From the NCBI GenBank assembly GCA_964017155.1, contig OZ024861.1:17702953-17766952 (forward strand): a stretch of 64,000 nucleotides of DNA, read 5' to 3'. Source of the DNA: Oasisia sp. SBJ-2009. Lineage: Eukaryota > Annelida > Polychaeta > Sabellida > Siboglinidae. A program made the translations under genes and the position numbers. This document shows, piece after piece, positions 1-34,475 of the stretch; position 1 is the stretch's first letter, and the number at the start of each line of letters is the position of its first letter. The notes beneath the pieces were generated by a model. The model was not told where the DNA came from and made no database searches. It saw only the letters and a program-made list of their open reading frames with translations.

Positions 1-1041
1 CTTCGTCATCGTCGTAAACATTCTGTGAAATATGATCAAGTTGGTGTTTCCGTGTGACTATTTAAAAAACTATCTGTTCACACTGGCACTTGACACGACT
101 CGAACAAGAAACATGATAAGTATGTCGGTATATTAATATACCAGTATGTCTCAGTGATAGAGTCAAACCAGCCTGGGTTGGGGCTGGGCCCTGGCAGCTA
201 TCATAACACATAATCGGTGACAGTGTGACTGTCAGTGATCATCAGCTGCCTTTGGTGTCGTCATCCAGCGACCGACAGTCCTACGGCTATGCTACACCTG
301 TAAAGATTGAACTGTGGCAGGCCAGTGTAGAATATGGCGATTTTGTTGTTTTAGTTAATTATATTTGATATAACAAATTACGGAGACCAACAAATTAATG
401 TCTTAGTCTTAGACTAAGACTTAGACTAAGATTAGACTAGTGCATTGAATAATAATCCTAAGGCTAGTATGCTAAATAATTCAGTAGTAACTAATTACCT
501 GATAGAATATAATACCTCAGTGCATCAAATATTTCCATAGTCTAGGCTAAATGTTTCCACATAATTTCAGACTTACAATATTACATCTTATGTGACCTTT
601 GAAGTCTAAATAGTGCTTCAGTTTGCACCCCTGCAGCCATGCATTAACATGGACATGGTCCATGCTGTGCTGTTGAAACAAGAAATAAAATGCATGTTGA
701 TGAAAACTTGGTAGTCGTGTCTATTAAGTTGTCAAAAAAGCACTCCAGTGCGGTTCCATGCTCCAGTGACAACTCTTGCCTGGCCATGTTTATGATTACA
801 CCTAATGATATTGTACTTTTTATATTACAGTAATTACTTACATTCATATAATTCATTTCATAATGAATCCAATAGGCGGTTTTTAAAATATAGTTGACTT
901 CACACAAGCTTATCAAGAAAACTATTTTTATATATCATAATGCGTTTTCCGGAATAATTTATATTGTAAGTTGATTAAATTGTTTAAAAACAAGAACAAA
1001 CATGGATTTCTCCATTAATTATAAATTCTCTTCATTTTCAG
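1..1041. other. ROMO1 upstream region, no coding feature seen
   Basis: No coding exon is recognisable. The ROMO1 promoter and a 5' UTR exon should lie here, but I could not place them with confidence. A short palindromic stretch around 400-440 repeats AGTCTTAG and CTAAGACT. Confidence 0.5.
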
Positions 1042-1185
1042 ACCTCCCACAATGCCTGCCATGCCACCTGCTTCCTACGGTCAAGGCGGACCAACATGCT
1101 TTGACAAAATGAAGATGGGTTTTACGATTGGTTTCTGTGTCGGCATGGCATCAGGAGCTCTGTTTGGAGGATTCTCCGCTCTCAG
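1042..1185 (+). CDS. ROMO1: ROMO1 exon with start codon
   Basis: The exon follows a pyrimidine-rich acceptor ending at 1041. Ten bases of 5' UTR precede the ATG at 1052. The coding part, 1052-1185, covers residues 1-44 and two bases of codon 45. The donor is CAG followed by GTTTGA. Confidence 0.9.
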
Positions 1186-1821
1186 GTTTGAACATTTATA
1201 TTTAATGTTTCATTTGTCCACATTTGTGTGACTGACCCAATATATATAATTTTGAATGCCTTGATATCCATATCATTATAAGAGCTGTAAAGTTCTGTTT
1301 TCAGACCTGTGTAGCCTTAAAGGTAATTTCATCATGTCGCTCATGTGATGTGTTGTCTTGTTGCACAAATATGCCTGCCTCTGTAAGTTTGAAAATTGTA
1401 TAGATTAAGACTACACTGGGGGTAGTGTCCGTATTTAAAAACTTAATTATTTATAACCAAATTAGGGGCATTAATGGCACAACTTGAAGATCTATATTGA
1501 TCAATGTTTGTCTGTAAATATTTCATGTTTCATTTTTCAATCACACTATCTCGTTATTTATAAAGGTCAGAAATAAATTCTTATGTTCGTTTTTATGCAA
1601 AAAGAACATTCTATCTCAACATGCAATGATTAATTTGTAGTCAGTCACCCTAGAGAGCACAGTGAAATGCTGGGTAGATTTTGTGGTTTTAGTATATTCT
1701 GTTTTCTTGCAGGTACGGCTTCCGGGGGAGAGAACTTGTTACAAGTGTAGGGAAGATGATGGTTCAGGGAGGAGGCACATTTGGCACATTTATGGCAATC
1801 GGAACGGGCATTCGATGTTAA
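1052..1821 (+). CDS. ROMO1: ROMO1 (reactive oxygen species modulator 1), complete, two coding exons
   Basis: The coding sequence is join(1052..1185, 1713..1821), 243 nt for 80 residues plus stop, which is the usual ROMO1 length. Exon 1 starts with ATG just after an acceptor (AG at 1040-1041), so a 5' UTR exon lies upstream. The donor after 1185 and the acceptor before 1713 join in phase 2 to restore an arginine codon. The protein opens [11 protein letters not shown], then shows CFDKMKMGF and a glycine-rich membrane helix (about residues 22-44) with GxxxG-like spacing. The second exon gives a basic loop (YGFRGREL) and a second glycine-rich helix ending GTGIRC. ROMO1 family proteins are small inner mitochondrial membrane proteins linked to ROS production, TIM23 import and cristae integrity. 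No mitochondrial presequence is expected, and none is seen. I am nearly certain of the identity; the splice structure is read from the sequence alone. Confidence 0.95.
1713..1821 (+). CDS. ROMO1: ROMO1 last coding exon
   Basis: The acceptor is TTCTTGCAG, ending at 1712. The exon completes the split arginine codon and encodes YGFRGREL through the C-terminal GTGIRC. The stop TAA is at 1819-1821. The 3' UTR runs on to a polyadenylation signal near 2076. Confidence 0.93.
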
Positions 1822-2075
1822 CATCATTCACACACAACTACCGAACATTTGACAGGATTTTGATCAAGCAAACCTGTTTATTAATGCAGCAAATCTGATA
1901 CAAGCAACGTGGAAGACAACACGTGACTTTGTGTAGATGTTGTTCATTCAGCTTACAACATTTTATGTATCTTTCTGAGTTGTAAATTAACGGTGTAGAT
2001 CATCAATTGTTGTCCGTTGACAAATCATATGGGCAACTGACAGCATACATGTATTTTAGTGAGGTTCTACGTTTA

Positions 2076-2081
2076 AATAAA
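2076..2081 (+). terminator. Polyadenylation signal AATAAA of ROMO1
   Basis: This is a canonical AATAAA about 255 nt after the ROMO1 stop codon, followed by TG-rich sequence (TTGTGTACGTGAGTGTACAGTG) typical of a downstream element. It is the first AATAAA downstream that is well placed for this gene. Confidence 0.7.
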
Positions 2082-2516
2082 CTTATATACAATTGTGTAC
2101 GTGAGTGTACAGTGTATTTCCTACATACATGTATTTATATGAGACAAAATAATATAATTAAATTGTCTGCTCACTATCAGTACTATTAACTGGATTTTCA
2201 TACAAATAGTCACCGATACACATTGTAATGCAAATTGCCGCCTCACTTGAATTACTGACAATGACTCCTAGATTTACATACATACTCCAGTTCCACATGT
2301 TAATTAATAGGTTCACCAGTTGAAGCAACTTTGTTCCATCAACCATGAAAATGCATACTATTTGTATACATACATACATGTTATGTTTATTATTATTATC
2401 ATTACGTGTTGGGATCACAAGTAAACATTTCCTTGTTACTATCTGAATGTTTTGTTTACAAGTTGAATAAAGTGCGAGCACAACATTCAAATTGAAACAG
2501 AGAGGAGGACCAGTTA

Positions 2517-2878
2517 ATCCATAATTATCATCATTTTCATAAGTGTACAAACCGTACGCTGGGGGGGAGGGGGTATGACTTGAACGTACGCTTTTTTTTA
2601 ATGTTGAAAAATAATGACAAAAACGATATGCCCACTTATCGCTCGCTCGCTCATCCTCACACAAGGGAGCGGTAAAGACCGCCAAAACGAAAAGAAAATA
2701 GTGCTCGAATGATTTGCTTGTATGCTAGTGATTCATCAGAATGACGCATTATTGCGAAACATGGCAACTGTGAAACACTGTCATCATTTTCACCATTTAC
2801 ATTTGTACACTTTCAAGGGGGGGAGGTCAGAAAAAGTGTACGGTTTGTACGCTTGTGAAAATGATGATAATTATGGAT
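2517..2878. mobile_element. Candidate non-autonomous inverted-repeat element (MITE-like)
   Basis: The left arm at 2518-2560 and the reverse complement of the right arm at 2835-2877 match at about 40 of 43 bases. Both arms start TCCATAATTATCATCATTTT and carry the ACAAACCGTAC block. The ends enclose about 275 nt without coding capacity, including G-runs next to both arms. The size and terminal inverted repeats fit a MITE-like element. I see no clear target-site duplication, so the class is unknown. Confidence 0.5.
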
Positions 2879-2882
2879 GACC

Positions 2883-3240
2883 CTAAAACACATACTTGTT
2901 AGAAGCATGCTTTGTGCTGCCACCTGGTGTTTTGCACAACAGCCGTAGTATTTGTTGGTGACACCAGGTGCTACCTTGGCCTGAAATACCCAAAACGCTG
3001 TTAGGTAGCAATACTTGCATCTCACAACGTGGTGAGTTCATGAAGCCAAACGAGGGTCGGTTAAGGGAGACTGCTACTCTATGTCCTGTGCAACGACGTG
3101 GTGCATGAAGCACACTAAGATTTAGTCTTGTTTGCGACACCTTCTTTTCCATATAACTTGTAAACAGACAAAATGACACATGTATTGGTTGAAGTCTGAA
3201 GTTATTTCGTATCAAGTAACATGCCACCCTGCTTAGGCTT
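2883..3240. other. Non-coding stretch, nothing recognised
   Basis: I find no conserved coding pattern, RNA gene or clear repeat in this interval. Open frames on the minus strand show no protein family I recognise. Confidence 0.4.
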
Positions 3241-3249
3241 AGCTTTACA

Positions 3250-3690
3250 GACGAAGCTAGTGGGACGTATGTGGATAGGGCAGTTGTGGGGCGTTAGATG
3301 GTAGCGGGGCGTTTATATATGGGGTGGCAACGGGGCGTCTATGAAGGGGTGGTAGCGGGAGGTGTACGGATAGGGTGGCAGTTGGGCGTGTATTGACTGG
3401 GTGGCAATGGGACGGGTATTAACGGGGCATGTATCCATGGGGTGGCGGTCGAATGTAACTGGATGAGATGGAATTGTATTGTTGTACGTTTCTGGTGATA
3501 GTTTGGCGTTTCTGGAAGGGGTGGCAATGGTGCACACGTGGATGGCGTGGCAGTGGGGCGTGAGTGTTGGTAGCGTGGCAAGTAGGCCCGTATGGTGGCA
3601 GTGACTGAGTGAGATGTTGAGGCGGTGTATGGATGGGGAGCCATCGTGTGATGTGCGGGTCGGGTAGCAGTGGGGCATGTAAACTCACTG
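3250..3690. repeat. Degenerate GT/GC-rich minisatellite
   Basis: The motif GTGGCAGTGGGGCGTGTA recurs in decayed form about every 28-32 nt. It resembles the cleaner array at 4862-5700 (shared blocks TGGCAGTGGGGCGTGTA), so the two are probably old and young forms of one satellite. Confidence 0.75.
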
Positions 3691-4139
3691 GTCACCCCTT
3701 CGAGTGCCGGACATCAACCCCCTGTGTGACCACTGGTCATCAGAGGACCGCTGTTATTGACGAGATCTTGTTTAATCATAGCGAAGAGCACTGGTGACGC
3801 GCATCGGGCGAATCGCCGGAAACCAACGGTCTCCACGGAAGTGACGTAACTGTCGCCTGGCGCCATTTTCGGTCACGTCCACAGTGCAAACTAAATATGT
3901 TTGGATTAACCCGGACCTCGCCCACACGACGCAGTGGACGGCAGAGTGGAACGTGTCAGGTATTTGGAACGACCAATAGGTAGCATGCATGATATCAGTT
4001 GATACGATATTTAAGTTTTATTTGTCATTATAGTTAGCGGCGAGACATAGTTTACTTGCATGCCTTGCCCTTGACCAGGTGGGGCTGAGTGGGCGCCAGG
4101 GTGCACGATTGACCTATGTCAATGACATCGTAGAAGTTG

Positions 4140-4520
4140 ACCGCTTTGCGTTTGGTGAATTATCATCCAGATTAATCTTGTTTGATAGGTCACGACTACA
4201 TCGACTACAGATTAATTGTAATCGAGGTGTTATGCTAGCCACGGTCCGACCTCGACTTCTGGCCAAGAAACGTCTTCACTGCATTAATGGTCTTGTCATC
4301 GCCCCCACGTCCAGTGCTGCTGGCCTCGTCTCTCACCTTTTATGGCGCCGTTAACGAAGATGACTAGTAGTGTGTGGTTGCGGTGTTATGATTGTTGAAA
4401 CTAACGTGCTACCTACATGTGGGTACTACTATCATCTGGTTACGGTTACAAAAAGAGAATACTTTTTATATTTCATTACAATGCTCTTTAGCGCCGTTGA
4501 ACGCTTTTGATTTTAAAATA
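4140..4520. repeat. Unclassified interspersed repeat, copy 1
   Basis: The sequence aligns with 5828-6175 in the same orientation. Shared blocks include CCACGGTCCGACCTCGACTT, TAGTAGTGTGTGGTTGCGG, ACGTGCTACCTACATGT and CTTTAGCGCCGT. No coding potential is seen. The copies flank a LINE fragment and a minisatellite. Confidence 0.7.
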
Positions 4521-4620
4521 CCAGATAACATTAATTAAACTGGTTTAAGTCGGGTGTATTTACATTTTCCTAAATAAGAAAGTTGCACGAGAGTAAATGA
4601 AAACACATAGCATCCCCTAA

Positions 4621-4818
4621 GTGGCACTGAGATGGACACCACCCGGAAAATGGAAGCGAGGACGGCCAAAGATGACGTGGCGACAAACAGTGATGGCCGA
4701 GCTGAGAGAGATGGGGCTATCGTGGGGTGAGGCTCAGGCCTCAGCCAAGGACAGAACCTTGTGGCGAAAGATTGTTGTGGCCTTATGTCCCACTGGGGAC
4801 GAAGAGGAAAAGTAAGTA
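4621..4818 (+). pseudogene. LINE remnant: C-terminal end of a non-LTR retrotransposon ORF
   Basis: The plus-strand frame reads GKWKRGRPKMTWRQTV, then GLSWGEAQASAKDRTLWRKI, VVALCPTGDEEEK and stop. This is the familiar C-terminal signature of animal non-LTR reverse-transcriptase ORFs (GRPKxTWRRT, LxWxxAxxxAxDRxxWRxxV, ALCPT). Only this end is present, as expected from 5' truncation. It is followed by a short GTAAGTAAAGTAAGT tail typical of retroposition. The element is inactive. The clade is not determined from so short a piece. Confidence 0.8.
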
Positions 4819-4861
4819 AAGTAAGTGAGAACACGCGGAGACTGCTTCCGACAACTACACG

Positions 4862-5700
4862 GATGGCAGTGGGGCGATATGGTAGTAGTGGGACGTGTAC
4901 AAATATGGTAGCAGTGGGGCGTGTACAAATATGGTATCAGTGGGGCATGTACATATATGGTAGCAGTGGGGCGTGTACAAATATGGTAGCAGTGGGGCAT
5001 GTACAGATATGGTAGCAGTGGGGCGTGTACAAATATGGTATCAGTGGGGCATGTACAGATATGGTAGCAGTGGGGCGTGTACAAATATGGTATCAGTGGG
5101 GCATGTACAGATATGGTAGCAGTGGGGCGTGTACAAATGTGGTATCAGTGGGGCATGTACAGATATGGTAGCATTAGGGCGTGTACAAATATGGTATCAG
5201 TGGGGCGTGTACATATATGGTAGCAGTGGGGCGTGTACAGATATGGTAGCAGTGGGGCTTGTACGTATATGGTGGCAGTGGGGCGTGTACAGATATGGTA
5301 GCAGTGGGGCGTGTACATATATGGTAGCAGTGGGGCGTGTACATATATGGTAGCAGTGGGGCTTGTACGTATATGGTGGCAGTGGGGCGTGTACATTTAT
5401 GGTAGCAGTGGGGCTTGTACGTATATGGTGGCAGTGGGGTGTGTACAGATATGGTAGCAGTGGGGCGTGTACATATATGGTAGCAGTGGGGCTTGTACGT
5501 ATATGGTGGCAGTGGGGCGTGTACAGATATGGTAGCAGTGGGGCTTGTACATTTTTGGTAGCAGTGTGGCTTGTACATATATATGGTAGCAGTGGGTGGA
5601 GCTTGTACATATATATGGTAGCAGTGGGGCGTGTACAGATATGGTAGTAGTGGGACTTGTACACTCTGTATATGGGGTGGTGGTGGGGTGTGTTTACATA
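4862..5700. repeat. 26-nt minisatellite, about 31 copies
   Basis: The unit is 26 nt with core ATATGGTAGCAGTGGGGCGT; variants change single bases (GGTATCAG, GGGGCATGT, GGTGGCAG). Because 26 is not a multiple of 3, the units cycle through all frames, giving long spurious open frames rich in Tyr/Gly/Ser or His/Pro/Thr. The older block at 3250-3690 is related. Confidence 0.95.
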
Positions 5701-5827
5701 CACGGTGTCCTGTTTTCCAAGCTTGGGAAAAAATCACTCTAGTTATTAAATGCTTGCACTTGTACATAATTCTCTACGGCAGCTTCTTTCCGGGTCTTCT
5801 GGTCTTACACTAGGCCAAAGCCAAAGA

Positions 5828-6175
5828 GGGGAACCGGGTTGCGTTTGGTGATCTTTTCATCACGCGGCCACCTCGACGACGTATTATGCTATTATAACCA
5901 CGGTCCGACCTCGACTTCTGACCAAGAAACGCCTACGTTGCATTTCTCTCTAGTGACCTTGTCATCACTCCGTGACTCGTCGTCGTCCTTCCCGCACTGT
6001 TGGCCTCGTCTTGTCACCTTTTATGACGCTGTTGATGAAGATTATTAGTAGTGTGTGGTTGCGGGGTTATGATGGTAGGAATGAACGTGCTACCTACATG
6101 TATATGCGGTATATCACGGGTGTACCATGTCGATACGGTTTTCTTTAGCGCCGTAGAAGACATTTCATTTTAAAA
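5828..6175. repeat. Unclassified interspersed repeat, copy 2
   Basis: This is a diverged direct copy of 4140-4520. It lacks recognisable coding sequence and terminal repeats. Confidence 0.7.
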
Positions 6176-6272
6176 CTCTATATATAATTCAGGAGTGACA
6201 GAGGGGCGTGTATGAATCAGGTGGCAGACAAAACATATATATAAGGCAGCAACTCACGTATCGGCGAAACAG

Positions 6273-6278
6273 TTTATT
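6273..6278 (-). terminator. Candidate polyadenylation signal of the prohormone-like gene
   Basis: AATAAA lies on the minus strand about 630 nt beyond the stop at 6908. It would give a 3' UTR of roughly 650 nt. I see no other AATAAA as well placed. Confidence 0.45.
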
Positions 6279-6907
6279 AAACCAAAATCTTAACCACTTG
6301 TACCGCTCTTTGTTGAGTAAGCGACACTGTGGGCCTACTGGTGCTAGCTGATGACTTTAAATTGAAAATATGCTCGGTGTAACCGCCAGGTGCTTGGTGT
6401 ATGCAGATGTTCAAAGTCGGCCTTAATTATGTCACGTAATGTTAAAATAAACCAGCAGGAACGCGGTGGCAAGGTGAGAATTTCGCGATATTCACAATGT
6501 CAATCGTGTAACTGTGTTTTGCGACGGGAAGGGTAAGAACAACGCCGTGAGTCCGGAAGTGTGACTTGGAGCGTGGCTAGACGTAGACCGCGGGGCTGAG
6601 GACGGACTTGTGACGGCAACAGTTGAACAGACCCAGATCGACTCCGCCGTGTCGGGGCGAAGTCGGTGTGACACGCTATAGCTCTGGCACCAGGTGAATG
6701 TTCATGCGACGGGCACTCTAAACAATTGTGTTTTTTTTAGTTACGCAATCTTCGTGTCCGTGCATCGCATGGTTGAAGATTGAGCACGTCTGCCTTCAGC
6801 GCGATGTCTCCCCTGTCCGCTGAGTGGCGCCACCTGGGCACTTCCGCGGTTTGTTCTTCGCGTGTTCTTTCGAAGGCGACGTGTTCGTTTCTGGTCTTTG
6901 CTGTCAG

Positions 6908-30345
<23,438 letters not shown>

Positions 30346-30888
30346 CTCTATTTGTCGGACACGGTTGGCCGAGTATGGAGAGAACTGCTTATTGTCCATG
30401 CGAGATTCGTCATCGGACTTACAGCAATAGCATGAAGACGTTCAACTGTTGCATTTCGTCGCAGTAGCGCGCGTGTGCAGTCGCAGTGTCGTCTGCGTTA
30501 ATTATGTTCGAACTCCGTCACAAAACAGAATCTATTTCAGTGATAGATCTTGTAGTTGTGTCGCTTAGGAGGTCTTGTTGAAAGTGAGGTGTTTTCGCGA
30601 AGAAAATACCCGCGTTTTGCGAGTGGTTCTGGCGCGATCGCGTTGCATTAGATCGCCGCAGTCACGTCTATAAAGAGGCATGCATGTCTAAGTTACAACC
30701 TGTCCAATGTTTGCAAGTCAAAGGAAACGAGCGATGCTGAACGGCGACAGCACAGTCACTGTTGAACGGCAGTTGTGGGGTTTATACGAAACGGTGGCTG
30801 CGCCTCAGAGAACGAGCGCCAGCTCCACTCGCCGTTGTACAGTCGTGTTGCGCACGCGTGCTGTCGGTGCTGTGGCGACTGGCGACTA

Positions 30889-30896
30889 TATAACGC
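30889..30896 (-). promoter_or_regulatory. Candidate TATA box for the prohormone-like gene
   Basis: The minus strand reads GCGTTATATAGTCGCC about 550 nt upstream of the chosen start codon, in CpG-rich sequence. A start site some 30 nt downstream would give a 5' UTR of about 500 nt unless an intron intervenes. The position is the only support. Confidence 0.3.
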
Positions 30897-31140
30897 TCAC
30901 TGTTCGCCCGCTCTTTACGTCCATTCATACTAATAGCGAGTCGACGACACGTGCAGATTGGTAGCGCGTCGAGTGAATTATACCGCCCACGAACTCGCTG
31001 ATTGGACGGTGAACGTATGACGTGTCGTCGCGTGACTGGCTGGACGCTCTAGCACCGTGTCCGAGGGTCGACTGGGATCTATGAGCAGCGAGCATGCCCA
31101 ATACGGCAGGGTGCGGGAGATGTCACAGAAGTGCCTTTAA

Positions 31141-31246
31141 TGCGATATAGACTGTCTTCAGCCTGGAGATACGAACGACATCTTTCTGCGTGTCCAGTGA
31201 GATGTCGTTAGTATCGCCAGGCTGAAGACACAGAGTCTATATTGCA
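31141..31246. repeat. Long imperfect inverted repeat (hairpin)
   Basis: The left arm at 31141-31183 pairs with the right arm at 31200-31246 around a 16-nt loop. Shared blocks are ATATAGACT, GTCTTCAGCCTGG, GATAC and AACGACATCT. A few mismatches and a 4-nt insertion in the right arm are present. Confidence 0.85.
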
Positions 31247-31249
31247 CGG

Positions 31250-34200
31250 ACACGGATGGCTGACTCACGTGGCCACTCCAGACAGTGAAGGTCAAGACTG
31301 CTTGCCCAATTGCCAACATCAGACTATGGGGTGATTCCACATTACTATTCTGCTTCCGGTTAACTCTTTTAGTTCTGATTCCACCCATACCGAGGCGATT
31401 CCAATTCCGAAACAAATTAACCGTTCTTAACCTACTGTGGCGATTCACACTGTATCATCACTTTTAAATTCTACCCATGCTATAACTTATGGCAATTACG
31501 ATTCCGCAATGGGTATTCTAATTACAGTAAATATAATATTTATATAATTTTATTTATACATACAAATTGTATGTATAATTCACAAGTACGTATGTAAACA
31601 TAGCAAGATCGATATGGTTATATACATTTTGTTGGGCCTAAACTCAACCCGAACTAGCCAGGTGGTTATAATGTGCTTAAATATAATTGCTGTTTTGGCA
31701 ACAGCAATAATTAAGTAGGAGTGGGGATAGCTCATATATATGTTACTGTAGCAGTAGTGACACATGTTCCTGGGTTTTCTCCATACGCACGTGCACGCGC
31801 GCACGCACATTCCATTTTCACTTATTTACCAACCAATACATGTTTCATCCCAACCGATTCTTTCACACTGGCTGACTCAAATTCGACCCGATGGCATGTG
31901 AGTGTCCCAACAGTGCCAACGAAAAGGCAAACAGAACCGGTGAGAAAGTTTCATCACCAGCCCTCTCGTAATGTTGCGCCCTCTTGTATAATGGTTTTCG
32001 ACTAACTTTGGTCTCGGTGAATTACAACCATTCGCTAAATATGAAGACTTATTTATTTGAAATTTCTTCCCTCCCAAAATACGTCCTATTCCTTCTGATG
32101 ACCCCTTCGTGTTACTGTTCATAGTTGCTGCGCCTCTCAGCTCAGGAAAATTTGCCGGGGGAACCTTTCCAGTGCACACAGCATTGTTAGGTTACAGTCA
32201 TCAAAACATTTCCGTGCCGCAATTATCAAAAGTTAAAAGGCCGACGTTTTAGAGATGCAACAACTGCTTATTCTTCCGAAACAGTGCGTGTGGATGTCCT
32301 TGGCACAAACCACAGACCACAAAGTTTTGTGACGACACTAATCCTACATGTACAATGCATTGCAGATGGAACTCCATGGCATGATGCTGTAGACGTGTAG
32401 TCTGTCGCAGTATGTTCTCGCTGTATCTTCAAGATGGCGACAACACTCGATGATGTCGATGTTGATGTTCCAGAAGAAATGTTCTCACAAGGGACAAAAC
32501 ACTTCTGCAACTCGTTCTCATTTTTCTCGCAGAAGGTTTGGAGTGAGGATCGTTGACGGACGGTGCCCGATGGACCAGACTACGCGGCTCACCGGCAGCA
32601 AAAAGTTGCTGCGTATCAAGAACGGATGCTATAGATAATGTGCGTGAGTATGCTGCCAATGCGTTGTCTTGGTATTACTTACTTACCTAGTTTAGTGCAG
32701 CCACGACATTCTCCATCTGTCTCTTGTCAACCTCACCTCATACTGATGTCACAGTGGACACAACTGTCTCCTAGTCTCTACTTCTACTGTTCGGCGCCAG
32801 GTTTTTTCGGACTTCCTTTCTTTGTTTCCCCTTCAGGAGTCCTGCGCACTGCGTTTCTGTTGATTTATTTATTTTATTTCCGTCAACCCACGACCAGCAT
32901 CATCGGACAATTGCCTTCCTGGCTGTGCTGCTTAAGGAGCTGCTTGTTTGAGTTGATGAGTGTGAATGAAATCTGACATTGTGTGACCCGAGCGACAGCC
33001 ATGCATAAGAGAGTCTGTCATCCGTATAGGAGTGACCGGGGCTAGTTCTGACACACGTAAGTTGTTACAGAGGGCTTACAGACAAAATTGCCAATGCAAA
33101 TTAATCACAAGGCGGCAGCGTATTTCTCAACAGATTTGAACATGTCACTGTAAAATCACGTGAATCATATAGTGTAACTAGAAAATAACCGTCAGAATGT
33201 TATAATGTTTTCATTTTTGCAAAGCTAACACTTATAACCGCATTTTATTCACTGGGTTGAATATGGTAGTAGCAGGGGTTCAATTTCAAATATCAGTCGC
33301 TAAGTAGAATAACTTTCAATATTTTTTACAAATTTATTATTTTCTTTGCAAATTGTGATCAAGTGTCAACATTTTATGACTAAATCATATTTCTATGTGT
33401 ACAGACATGTGGAGAAAATAGTTCTCTTCAAAATAAACACAACTTGTAATTAACAATATTGAATAGGTTTTTTTCTACAGATTTTTTAACACATTGAGGT
33501 AAAATCGCTCAAAAATTACCAAAAATCCTGGGAACATGACGGCATGTTTTAATAAAATCCTAGGGCCTAATGGGTTACAAACAAAATATTGTTCCCGTCT
33601 TCGTGTCTACCTTCAAGTACTGAGCGTGTGAATCAATAATTCATATCTTATTGTTTTATTGATGATAGATCAAGATCGGGGGCAAGTTACAGTATTCACT
33701 TCGGGGCAAATTGTAACACCTTCAGAACATGCCACGTAGTCTGGTTTTTCCTTAACCTACAAAATTACCTTTAAATTCAGAATCAATGATGGCATCTACC
33801 ACATGAGAGGTTAAATCCACCATACATGTCTTGGAATACAAGAAATAAAAGCGTTATAAAGTTCGTTTTTTTTTTCTTCAAGTTTGAACTGTCACACATT
33901 ACCTTGAATATCAACAGACTTCAGATAAAATTCGGATTAATACAATTCAGTACGCCTGTTTCCGGTGGTCATTTCTTAAGTGCCTCTTGTGCGACAAATA
34001 AAACTGCAGCACACTTTCTCCCCTCGGGCGAGTCAATCGACGCCCACAGTCTATTATTGAAATGTTGGAGCGATTCCTGGAACCGACGTCTAGTGGCAGC
34101 AGTCAGTGGGACGAATCCGAGTTGCATTCGTGTCGCCCACCGCACGATGAACTCGGTCCACCCCCAGTCTAGAGACAGCCGTGACGACAGGAGACACATG

Positions 34201-34418
34201 GACACCGTCGTCTCCGTCGTTACCTGATTAGTCAGGTGCGAACGTCGCATTACTATTAGCGCTAATAACGAGATCAGCGAGCTATCGTATATATAGCGCC
34301 GCGGGCTATTCGCGTCGTCTGTTGTGTGCAGTTTAGAAACTTGGTAAAAGGAATCCATTTGTATGTGTGTGTGCGCACACGCACGCATGCACACACAGAC
34401 ACACCACTCATGCCCGCA

Positions 34419-34420
<2 letters not shown>
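31250..34420. other. No recognisable gene
   Basis: Reading both strands, I find no conserved protein motif, RNA gene or clear transposon. The interval is AT-rich around 33.1-33.8 kb. A minus-strand frame near 33970-34200 is open for about 80 codons but matches no family I know. Confidence 0.4.

Positions 34421-34473
<53 letters not shown>
34421..34473. repeat. (CA)n microsatellite
   Basis: A CA tract of about 25 units is preceded by a CG-interrupted CACGCATGC section. Confidence 0.95.

Positions 34474-34475
<2 letters not shown>

Noticed and set aside
33969..34230. Minus-strand open stretch of about 80 codons
   Set aside because: No recognised family, no convincing splice sites, and the upstream part is CA-repeat translation.
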